From Acidobacteriota bacterium (GTDB taxonomy: Bacteria; Acidobacteriota; Vicinamibacteria; Vicinamibacterales; UBA8438), in contig VXME01000160.1 of NCBI GenBank assembly GCA_009861545.1, forward strand, positions 62,001 through 126,000: a stretch of 64,000 nt of DNA, written 5' to 3'. The position numbers and the translations under genes were made by a program. The notes beneath the pieces are model-generated. The model was not told where the DNA came from and did no database searches. It saw only the letters and a list, made by a program, of their open reading frames with translations. Positions 33,758 through 44,628 of the stretch are shown piece by piece (position 1 is the stretch's first letter; each line of letters opens with the position of its first letter).

Positions 33758-36205
33758 CTACTGCTGATTCGCTACTACGCTCTCCTCCGGAAGCTGCGCA
33801 CGCCGCATCCGGAACTGGTCGCTCGCGACGACCTTGCTCACGAGCGACGACCAACGGTAGCCGTCGTCCCCCAGCTCGCGCGTTATCCGCCGCATCGCGG
33901 GCGCGTCGTAGTAGTCGACGCCGCGTCCGAGCGCGTAGATCAGCAGCTTCTCCACCACCGCCTTGATGAACTCGTTGTCGCCCTCGGCCAGCAGCGCCTC
34001 ACGGAAGGCGCGCGGACTGTCGATGGTGCGCCCCGACAGCTCGATGGTCGAGTTGATCTCCGCCCCGCCGTCGTCCTCCCGCCAGCGGCCGATCGCGTCG
34101 AAGTTCTCCATCGCGAATCCGAGCGGATCCATTCGGCGGTGACAACTCGCACAGACCGGACTGCTACGGTGCAGCTCCATCCGCTCGCGCAGCGACCTCG
34201 GATTGCCGCGGTCGCTCTCCTCCAGCGGCGGGACGTTCGCCGGCGGCGGCGGCGGCGGCGAACCCAGCAGGGTCTCCAGCACCCACTTGCCGCGCAGCAC
34301 CACCGAGGTCCGGTTGGCGTACGACGTCACCGTCAGCAGGCTGGCGTGACCCAGCAGCCCGTGCCGGCGGTCGTCGTTCCACGTGTAGCGCCGGAACCGG
34401 CTGCCGTAGATGTCGTCCACACCGTAGTGGCGCGCCAACTGCTCGTTCAGGAACGTGTAGTCCGCTTGCAGCAGCTCGGGAATCGACCGGTCCTCGCGCA
34501 CCTGGCTCTCGAAGAAGAGCTCCGTCTCTCGGACCATAGCGGCGCGTAGCGAGTCGTTGAAGCCCGCGAACAAAGCGCCGTCCGGATCCTGCGAGTGGAT
34601 GTTGCGGACCGCCAGCCACTGGCCCACGAAGTCGTTCATGAACCGGGTGGCGCGGCGGTCGGCGAGCATGCGGCGGACCTGCGCGGCGAGCACGTCCGGA
34701 TCGCTCAACCGGTCGTCTGCCGCCAGATCGAGCAGCTCGTCGTCCGGGATGCTCTTCCAGAGGAAGAAAGAGAGCCGCGAGGCGAGCTCCAGGTCGGTCA
34801 GGCTGTAGATGACGCCGGGCTGCGTGTCCACCGGCTGCCGCTCGACCCGCAGCAGGAAGCTGGGCATCGAGAGCAGCGCTTCGAGGGCGCGCTCGACGCC
34901 CGCCTCGAAATCGCGCGCGGCGCGCCCCTCCCGGTAGACGGACATCAGCGGATCGATGTCGGCGTCGGTCACCGGGCGCCGGTAGGCCCGCCGGGCCAGT
35001 GCGCCGATGATGTCGCGGGCGCAGGATTGCTCCGCCGCCGCGCTGCCGTCGGCCGGCCGGCAGGTGAAGATGCGCCGCCGGCTCGGTGTGTCTTCCGGCA
35101 CCGTTCCGTTGAACGGGCCGGAGATGTAGAGCATGTCGATGCCGGGCAGGTCGGCCGGCACGTTCGGCGAGGGCGCCGAGTCGGTGAAGCCGGCGGACAC
35201 CAGACGCGTGCCCGCGGATACCTGCACCCGGATCTCGAGCGCGTGGTCCGCGGTCATGCGGTACTCGTGCAGCCGCTGACCCTCTACGTCGTCCTCCGGC
35301 ACCGCGATCAGCATCCCGGGATCCGGCCCCGGGAACCTGCCGCCGATGTCGAACCGGCGAACCAGCGCGTGATCGATGCGCAACTCGATCTGGTGCTCGT
35401 CCTCGGCGATGCCGTCGATGGTCTCGATTGTCTCGTTGCGCTTGAGCCGGATCGCGAACAGGTACTCGCCGTCGAGCGGGAACGTGTGGCGCACCGCCAG
35501 CCCGCCGTGGGTGGCGAACGGCATGTCCTCGCTGCGCCGGATGTCCCGGCGCTCGTAGCCCACCTTGTAGACCTGCATGACCGGCCGGTTGTCGGGACTG
35601 CCGACCGCGGTGCGGCTGATCTTGGTGGCCGCGGCGATGTAGCGGCCCATCAGCGCCGGGGTGATCGACAGGACGTCCGCGTTGTTGTCGAACCCGAAGC
35701 CGGCCATGTCGCTCGGCAGCAGCGCCTCGCCGTCGATCTCCAGGTCCAGCAGGTCCCGGACCGCGTTGACGTACTCCAGCCGGTTCAGCCGCCGCGAAGC
35801 GACCCGGCCGGGGTTGGGATCGACGGCCGCGGCGTGGTCGAGCGCCGCTTCGAGGGCGCCGGCGAAGGCGTCGATGGCCTCGGCGTCGGGCCGCGGCCGG
35901 CCTTCCGGCGGCATCTGCCCGCTACGCAACTTGCGGACGACCTTCTCCAGCGTCTCGGCGTTGGCGTGGACCTGGCTCACGTCGAGCCGGTCGAGCATCA
36001 GTCCGGCGGTCTGGAGCCGCTCGTTGTGGCAGGTGACGCAGTAGCGGTCGAACAGCGCCCGCGACGGGGGCTCGGGCGCCTGTGACTGTTCGGCGACCGC
36101 ACCCGCCTGCGGGCTCGGGGAGGCGGCTTGCACCAGCGGCTGGAAGCTCACCGCCACGACCAGTCCTGCCAGACCCGCCAGACGCACAATCAGCATCTTC
36201 GACAT
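33758..36205 (-). CDS. Multi-domain DUF1587/1592/1588/1585 c-type cytochrome protein
   Basis: An 815-aa secreted protein. After the signal peptide a heme motif CVTCH (56-60) sits in a planctomycete-type cytochrome c segment. The DUF1587-like region follows (SRRLNRLEYVNAVRDLLDLE), then a DUF1595-like part (DIIGALARRAYRRPVTDADI), DUF1592 (ELASRLSFFLWKSIPDDELL) and DUF1588, which carries a second CASCH motif (CASCHRRMDPLGFAMENFDA), ending in DUF1585. Domain order is standard for the family. It is first in the operon with DUF1552 and cytochrome c'. A secreted redox function is inferred from the hemes. Confidence 0.92.
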   Translation of the reverse strand: MSKMLIVRLAGLAGLVVAVSFQPLVQAASPSPQAGAVAEQSQAPEPPSRALFDRYCVTCHNERLQTAGLMLDRLDVSQVHANAETLEKVVRKLRSGQMPPEGRPRPDAEAIDAFAGALEAALDHAAAVDPNPGRVASRRLNRLEYVNAVRDLLDLEIDGEALLPSDMAGFGFDNNADVLSITPALMGRYIAAATKISRTAVGSPDNRPVMQVYKVGYERRDIRRSEDMPFATHGGLAVRHTFPLDGEYLFAIRLKRNETIETIDGIAEDEHQIELRIDHALVRRFDIGGRFPGPDPGMLIAVPEDDVEGQRLHEYRMTADHALEIRVQVSAGTRLVSAGFTDSAPSPNVPADLPGIDMLYISGPFNGTVPEDTPSRRRIFTCRPADGSAAAEQSCARDIIGALARRAYRRPVTDADIDPLMSVYREGRAARDFEAGVERALEALLSMPSFLLRVERQPVDTQPGVIYSLTDLELASRLSFFLWKSIPDDELLDLAADDRLSDPDVLAAQVRRMLADRRATRFMNDFVGQWLAVRNIHSQDPDGALFAGFNDSLRAAMVRETELFFESQVREDRSIPELLQADYTFLNEQLARHYGVDDIYGSRFRRYTWNDDRRHGLLGHASLLTVTSYANRTSVVLRGKWVLETLLGSPPPPPPANVPPLEESDRGNPRSLRERMELHRSSPVCASCHRRMDPLGFAMENFDAIGRWREDDGGAEINSTIELSGRTIDSPRAFREALLAEGDNEFIKAVVEKLLIYALGRGVDYYDAPAMRRITRELGDDGYRWSSLVSKVVASDQFRMRRAQLPEESVVANQQ

Positions 36206-36271
36206 GGTCAGTCCCTTCAGACACGCGCCGGGCGATTCGCACCGCACTGGGCGGCACGAGAGGCAACGGGC

Positions 36272-36277
36272 ATTATA
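36272..36277 (-). promoter_or_regulatory. -10 promoter element for the DUF1592 operon
   Basis: TATAAT on the minus strand (GGGCTATAATGCCC), 66 bases upstream of the ATG at 36205. The flanking GGGC/GCCC makes a 14-base near-palindrome around the box. Confidence 0.5.
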
Positions 36278-36450
36278 GCCCGGACGCAACCGCGCGCATC
36301 CCGGAGAAACCTGCGAGAACCGACGGCCGCGGGCGCCGCGTCCGGGATCTCGCGCTGGTCGCGGCCGACCGTCCCGGCGGGGCAGCGCGCCGAGCCTGGA
36401 GCTGGAAGTCGTCGCGGAGTCCTCCGCGGATGCGGCAACGCACGTCTCTG

Positions 36451-36466
36451 TTATACATATACAACA
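36451..36466. promoter_or_regulatory. Candidate operator of the second hipBA pair
   Basis: The near-palindrome GTTATACATATACAAC (12 of 16 positions symmetric) lies 30 bases before the antitoxin ATG in an AT-rich block (36447-36496) that also provides the promoter. No other gene-like content is seen in 36206-36496. Confidence 0.4.
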
Positions 36467-36496
36467 ATAGTCCGTATAAAGTAGATTTAAAATAAC

Positions 36497-36838
36497 ATGT
36501 CGGGCCGCACAAGGATCGCCGAGTCGCCGCCAGCCGCCGTCCAGGACGCGCTGCAACGACTCGGGCGCAACCTGCGCACCGCACGTCTCCGCCGCAGGCT
36601 GCCGCAGGCGGTCCTCGCCGAACGCGTGGGTGTGTCGCGCTTCGTCATCGCCGACATCGAGAAGGGCAAGCCGACGACCGGCATCGCCGCTCACCTCGGC
36701 GTGCTCTGGGCGCTCGGCCTGCTGCCGCATCTGCAGGCAGTGGCCGATCCCGACCGCGACGAGGAAGGCAAGGCGCTCGAACGCTCGCGGAGCCCCAGAA
36801 CGGCGCGGCGCGCCCGGAGCCTCAGCGATGACTTCTGA
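36497..36838 (+). CDS. hipB: HipB-like XRE-family antitoxin, second system
   Basis: A 113-aa protein with a helix-turn-helix (LPQAVLAERVGVSRFVIADI, then EKGKPTTGIAAHLGVLWAL). The C-terminal tail is basic and probably disordered (SRSPRTARRARS), as in many HipB proteins. It overlaps the kinase gene by 11 bases (ATGACTTCTGA), so antitoxin translation leads into the toxin. It is only distantly similar to the HipB at 10782-11105. Confidence 0.85.
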   Translation: MSGRTRIAESPPAAVQDALQRLGRNLRTARLRRRLPQAVLAERVGVSRFVIADIEKGKPTTGIAAHLGVLWALGLLPHLQAVADPDRDEEGKALERSRSPRTARRARSLSDDF

Positions 36839-38105
36839 GCGGGAGTGCTTCGTCTACATCGTTCCGCCGGGCGCCACCGGGTTCCTCACCGCCGGGCGTT
36901 TCCGCGTCACCGCGGGAGCGACCGGTGACCCAGTGGGCGCGTTCGTGTACGGCCGCCGTTACCGCGAGCGGGCGGACGCCGTGGAATTCGATCCGGTCGA
37001 GCTGCGGCTCTCCGCGCGCATCTACGAGACCGCGCGCATGGAGGGCTTCTTCGGCGCCATTCGCGACGCGATGCCCGATGCCTGGGGACGACGGGTGATC
37101 GAGCGCCATGCCGGTCTCACTCGCCTGGAGGAGCTCGACTATCTCCTGCGGGGACCGGACGACCGGGCCGGCGCCCTCGGCTTCGGCCCCGCTACTACCC
37201 CACCCGCGCCCGCGTCCACGTTCGACCGCACATTGGACCTCGACAGACTGCAGAGCACAGCCGATTCCGTGATGTCCGGCGATCCCGCACGTGCCGGCTC
37301 CGCCGGTGCGCGGGTCGAAGAGCTTCTGTGGCCTGGCACGTCCCTGGGCGGTGCACGTCCCAAGGCGGTGGTACAGGACCCCCGGGGCCTCTGGATCGCC
37401 AAGTTCGGACGACAGACCGACCGCTGGAACCACCCGCGCGTCGAGCACGGCATGCTCGCGCTGGCCCGCGGTTGCGGCCTGCATGCGGCCGACAGCCGCG
37501 TCGAGACCGTTGCCGATCGCGATGTGCTGCTCGTCCGCCGCTTCGACCGCGAGCGGCTGGACACCGGCTACCGCCGCCACCGCATGGTCAGCGCCCTGAC
37601 GCTGCTCCGGACCGGCGACAGTCCCGTCGACCGCAGGGACTGGTCCTACCTGCTCCTGGCCGACGAGATCCGTCGCGCCAGCGCCGATCCGCACACCGAC
37701 CTGCGGGAGCTGTTCGGGCGGATGTGCTTCAACGCCGCCGTGTCCAATCTCGACGATCACCCTCGCAATCACGCGGTCATCGCCGGAGACCACGGGTGGC
37801 GCCTGAGTCCGGCGTTCGACCTGACGCCGTCCCCGGTCGTCGCGCTGGACCACCGCGACCTCGCCATGACCTGCGGCCGGTTTGGCCGCCATGCCAATAG
37901 AGCGAACCTGCTGAGCGGCTGCGGCCGGTTCCTGCTGCGGGACGAGGATGCATCGGCCATCTTCGAGCGGATTGTGGAGACGGTGCGTGTGGAGTGGGAA
38001 CCGACCATGCAACGCGCCAGCGTCACCAAGACCGACCGCAATGCGATCCGGAATGCCTTCGTCTACCCCGGCCTGTTCCACGACTTGTCGGGCGAGTCCC
38101 GGTAG
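36828..38105 (+). CDS. hipA: HipA-like serine/threonine kinase toxin, intact
   Basis: A 425-aa HipA-family kinase with an open frame. The N-terminal HipA domain (GDPVGAFVYGRRYRERADAV) is followed by the nucleotide-binding LWIAKFGRQTDRWNHPRVEH, the catalytic loop FNAAVSNLDDHPRNHAV and the metal-binding LSPAFDLTPSP. The expected action is phosphorylation of a translation component, causing dormancy, held in check by the HipB encoded just upstream. ATG 36828 gives the 11-base overlap and the conserved N-terminus. Confidence 0.9.
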   Translation: MTSERECFVYIVPPGATGFLTAGRFRVTAGATGDPVGAFVYGRRYRERADAVEFDPVELRLSARIYETARMEGFFGAIRDAMPDAWGRRVIERHAGLTRLEELDYLLRGPDDRAGALGFGPATTPPAPASTFDRTLDLDRLQSTADSVMSGDPARAGSAGARVEELLWPGTSLGGARPKAVVQDPRGLWIAKFGRQTDRWNHPRVEHGMLALARGCGLHAADSRVETVADRDVLLVRRFDRERLDTGYRRHRMVSALTLLRTGDSPVDRRDWSYLLLADEIRRASADPHTDLRELFGRMCFNAAVSNLDDHPRNHAVIAGDHGWRLSPAFDLTPSPVVALDHRDLAMTCGRFGRHANRANLLSGCGRFLLRDEDASAIFERIVETVRVEWEPTMQRASVTKTDRNAIRNAFVYPGLFHDLSGESR

Positions 38106-38237
38106 TCGTGCCGCAACGAGGCGGCCAAGCAAAGGCGCAAGTGCCAAAGGGAATTGTATCGTTCCACGAAAGTCGTGTGGATGTCCGGTCGTTTCACGAA
38201 GACACGCATTTCTGCGTCCAGGTGAACATCCCTTTCC

Positions 38238-38576
38238 TCAGACGGCCACGCCTGACCACCGCCCGTTGACAACGCGGCCGGTTGCGTCTTCGACTGCCTT
38301 CATAACCTCAAGTACGGCGGACGAGCAGCCCGCCACCGCTACGGCGATAGCCGAAGTTTCGCTCCAGAATTCGTGCCGCAGAACGGGGCCCACGATGTAG
38401 GCAGACCGAACACCGAGCGGCTCCCGAAGCTCCAGCAGGGCCTGACGAACCCGTGGCAACAACGCGGCCTGCTCGGCGACCAGCCGCCGTCGCCGATCTC
38501 GTATGGCCCTATCGAGGACGCTGGTGTCGAAACCGCCACGCGTCGGAAACGCGGCTCCGCTGTCCTCGCCACTCAT
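38238..38576 (-). CDS. Nucleotidyltransferase-fold protein with lost catalytic residues
   Basis: A 112-aa protein whose helical start (LDRAIRDRRRRLVAEQAALL) and core (LGVRSAYIVGPVLRHEF, then WSETSAIAVAVAG) match minimal nucleotidyltransferases (MNT). The GSxxR motif is GPVLR (63-67), and the metal-binding DxD is Ala-Ile-Ala (76-78), so no catalysis is expected. The C-terminus (VMKAVEDATGRVVNG) is short. Its ATG overlaps the stop of the upstream gene (ATGA), making it the third gene of the ATPase operon. It may be a structural or regulatory subunit, or a decayed MNT. Confidence 0.65.
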   Translation of the reverse strand: MSGEDSGAAFPTRGGFDTSVLDRAIRDRRRRLVAEQAALLPRVRQALLELREPLGVRSAYIVGPVLRHEFWSETSAIAVAVAGCSSAVLEVMKAVEDATGRVVNGRWSGVAV

Positions 38577-39104
38577 GGTGCGTTCCCCGTGTTTCGAGGG
38601 CCGGCACCGATACGAGTGACGGGATAGTGCGGCAGTTCACGGTTCCACGATTCGAGGTTGAAGACGCCACACGCACGCACAATCTCGCGAGGCCAGGGCT
38701 GGTCATCGGGTCCATGCTGCGGCAGATTCCGCTCCAGAGCCTCCGTCCGGGTCAACAACTGCGTCTCGTCCAACGTGTCCAGAGCAATCAGAACCAGGTA
38801 GTCGATAGGCTTGCCGGCGCGCCCAGATGCCCATTACATAGAGGAATGAGTCCCGGTACTTGTACTTGAGGTCTTCGTCAAGTTGGCCGGCGTCCAATCT
38901 TCGGATGAACTCGTCGCGGCTCTCCGGAGTTGCGTGCGGGTGCTGAGGATCCTTGAACTCGATAAACAGATACCGATCGGCAAGCTCGACTACGAAGTCC
39001 ACTGCCTTCATGCAACGATTCAGCCCATGGCCGTCGTCGTCGAACTTCCCGCCGTCCACCACGTCCGGGATGTCCATCTCCAGGTCGCCTTCCGCGAACC
39101 TCAT
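38573..39104 (-). pseudogene. PD-(D/E)XK-like nuclease gene with a one-base frameshift
   Basis: From ATG 39104 the frame encodes a protein whose core VDFVVELADRYLFIEFKDP has the D36...E49-x-K51 spacing of PD-(D/E)XK nucleases. Past YVMGIWAR the frame is lost. The adjacent frame continues sensibly as GKPIDYLVLIALDTLDETQL through NLESWNRELPHYPVTRIGAG and stops at 38573. One extra base in the ccggcgcg stretch (about 38813-38822) explains it; the corrected protein would be about 176 aa. Start and stop overlap both neighbours by ATGA, so the gene is a real operon member. I do not recognise the exact family. Confidence 0.65.
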
Positions 39105-40162
39105 CTTGCCGCGCCCTGCAGACTGCGCCTGATCTCGCGGTTGTAGAGGTTGGTGAAGGTATCCGCGATCGCGTTCGGGTGGATGTCCCGGTAGCTGTAC
39201 GTCGTATCGCAATGGACGCCGCGCGCCGGCTCTTTCTGGTATAGGGCGTGATAGGCAACCTTGTCGGCGGCCGTAGCGCGAAGGTCGAGCTCCTTGAGGA
39301 CTACGTAATCATGGGTGGCAAGGAAGACCTGCACGCCCTGGCGCTGCAGCTCCAGGAGTACATCCGTCACGACGCCGAACAGCTTCGGGTTCAGGTTGGT
39401 CTCCGGTTCGTCCCAGAACAGAACGGATTCAGGCTGCAGCGTGCCGTTCCGCATCAAGAGCCAGAGCAGCGCCAGCTTGCGGACCCCCTCGGCCAGCAGA
39501 GAAAACTCAAGATCCCCCTGTTCGCTGCGCAAGAAGAACTCCTCGCCCTCAACTGCGACCTCGCCTCCGATGGCCTCTCGAAGCTTTTCCAGGAGGCACT
39601 CACCATCGTTGCCAATCGGTCCGCGCAGCGCGGGCAGGTACGCCCGATCCAAGATGTCTCTGTAGACCTCCTCGAAGTGTACTTCGCGGTTCGAGTACAG
39701 CGACCGAAAGCCGGGCGCGTTCGAGAGCATTTCCTTCGGGGGAATATAGACACTCTCCATCGACTTGGAAGCCCGTTCTTCCGCATCGTCGTCAGGCTCA
39801 TCGGCCGTGAATGTCGACGGACGCAACGGTACCGGCTTTGAGGCGACGAGATGACTGACGAACGAGGCCTTCAACTGTCGGGCTCCCCGCGCTACCAGTA
39901 TGGTCGCTACGCCTGCGACGCCCTCTTGCCGCCTCACGAGGCGATGCAGGTTCCGGCGCGACGGCAGGAAGACGGCAACCAGTTTGTGACCGAAGTCGTC
40001 GCCACGATTCCGGGACACATTGCACGCCGCGTAGCACACCTTCATCAGGTGCGTCTTGCCGGTGCCGTTGGCGCCGACGAGGACGTTGACGCCCGGGCAC
40101 AGGTCGAGCTTCAGGCTCCTGAAGGCCGTGAAGTTCTCCAGCTCGACGCGCGTCAGCCCCAT
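39101..40162 (-). CDS. AAA15/OLD-like ABC-type ATPase
   Basis: A 353-aa ATPase of the AAA_15/AAA_21, OLD-like group. Walker A is GANGTGKT (30-37). The signature-like LLAEGVRKLALLWLL precedes Walker B VLFWDEPETNLNP, and the switch His is in FLATHDYVVLKEL. The long insertion between the two halves (about 60-200) is typical of defence-associated ATPases such as those of Septu, AbiL and OLD. No TOPRIM domain is fused; a PD-(D/E)XK-like partner follows by ATGA overlap. The likely role is a nucleotide-driven sensor or regulator of that nuclease. Confidence 0.85.
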   Translation of the reverse strand: MGLTRVELENFTAFRSLKLDLCPGVNVLVGANGTGKTHLMKVCYAACNVSRNRGDDFGHKLVAVFLPSRRNLHRLVRRQEGVAGVATILVARGARQLKASFVSHLVASKPVPLRPSTFTADEPDDDAEERASKSMESVYIPPKEMLSNAPGFRSLYSNREVHFEEVYRDILDRAYLPALRGPIGNDGECLLEKLREAIGGEVAVEGEEFFLRSEQGDLEFSLLAEGVRKLALLWLLMRNGTLQPESVLFWDEPETNLNPKLFGVVTDVLLELQRQGVQVFLATHDYVVLKELDLRATAADKVAYHALYQKEPARGVHCDTTYSYRDIHPNAIADTFTNLYNREIRRSLQGAAR

Positions 40163-40197
40163 GGCGTCTCCGTCCCCGTCGGTCGACGACGCCTACG

Positions 40198-43521
<3,324 letters not shown>

Positions 43522-43722
43522 GTTGCCTCCTGGTCGCGGACGGACGCGAACCCCTCGCATCCATCCTGCCAGACGATAAGCCCTCGCGCGGCGTTTCGGT
43601 CACGACGCGAGGCGTCGCCACGGAAGAGTCCCGGCGCCGCGCAACGGACGCAGCACACCATACTGATTATTCGGCACTTGGCCCCGGCGCCGACACCGGA
43701 TGCGCCGAGGACCACCCGCGGG

Positions 43723-44475
43723 CTACTTGCGGAGCGTTCGCTCCACGTACGCGCGGACGGCATCCTGCACCGGGGCGGACATCCACGCCTCCTGCACTTC
43801 CTCGTCCACCGATCGCATGGCGCGCACCACGCGATCCCGGCTGGGCTGGCGGATGATGCGCTTCGTGAGCGAGAACGAGGCGCTCGGCAGCGAACCGAGA
43901 TGCGCGGCGACCTCCACGGCGCGCCCGAGGAGCGCGTCCGGAGCGGACAGCTCGTCCACGAAGCCGTTCGCCACGGCATCGTCCGGCGTGCAGGTGAGCC
44001 CGCGATAGATGACCGCCTGCAGACGGTGCGCAGGCACGACGAGCCGCAGAATCTCCAGCGCCATGCTCGGGAACGGCACGCCGACCGACAGCTCGGGGGT
44101 TCCGATCCGGCCCTTGCCCTCGGCCATCAAGCGGTAGTCGCAGGCGCAGGCCAGGACGCAGCCGCCGGCGATGGCGTGCCCGTTGACCGCGGCGACGAGC
44201 GGCTTCGGGAAGGTGAACGTCTTGAAGAAGGCATCGCCGAGCAACGGCAGGAACGCCTTGACATACTCGCGGCCCCCGTCCGTCAGCCGGCGCAATTCCA
44301 CGCCGGCGGAGAAGACCGTGCCGGTCCCGGTCAGGACCACGGCTCGCGTGTCAGCCTGTTCGAGCCGCGCGAGCTCGGCGATCCAGCGTCTCATCAACTC
44401 GACGTCGAAGGCGTTGACCTTGCCGTGCTCCAACCGGACGACCGTCACGTGATCGCGAGTCTCGGTGGTAATCAT
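43723..44475 (-). CDS. Enoyl-CoA hydratase/isomerase (crotonase) family protein
   Basis: A 250-aa crotonase-fold enzyme. The oxyanion-hole segments are TGTGTVFSAGVELRRL and VAAVNGHAIAGGCVLACACD, and the second catalytic block is GRIGTPELSVGVPFPSMA. The Glu in GTPELSVG is kept; the first hydratase Glu is not obvious, so isomerase or other acyl-CoA chemistry is possible. The C-terminal LTKRIIRQPSRDRVVRAM is typical. It stands alone, with 201 and 153 bases of apparently gene-free DNA on its two sides. Confidence 0.87.
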   Translation of the reverse strand: MITTETRDHVTVVRLEHGKVNAFDVELMRRWIAELARLEQADTRAVVLTGTGTVFSAGVELRRLTDGGREYVKAFLPLLGDAFFKTFTFPKPLVAAVNGHAIAGGCVLACACDYRLMAEGKGRIGTPELSVGVPFPSMALEILRLVVPAHRLQAVIYRGLTCTPDDAVANGFVDELSAPDALLGRAVEVAAHLGSLPSASFSLTKRIIRQPSRDRVVRAMRSVDEEVQEAWMSAPVQDAVRAYVERTLRK

Positions 44476-44628
44476 TCGAGAACTCCGTGTCCTGCTCCGA
44501 GCCCGGCGCTTGCCTGCCGTGGCGCTGCCGCGCGCTGCCGAAACAGGCCGGCGCTGCCTCCAATATACATCGCACGCTATACATCCGACGTCGGACGCGG
44601 CCTCGACCCGTCACGCCGGACCGCAACG

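Noticed and set aside
38063-38272. Small minus-strand ORF downstream of the MNT-like gene
   Set aside because: It overlaps the hipA 3' end, lacks codon bias and shows no protein-like pattern.
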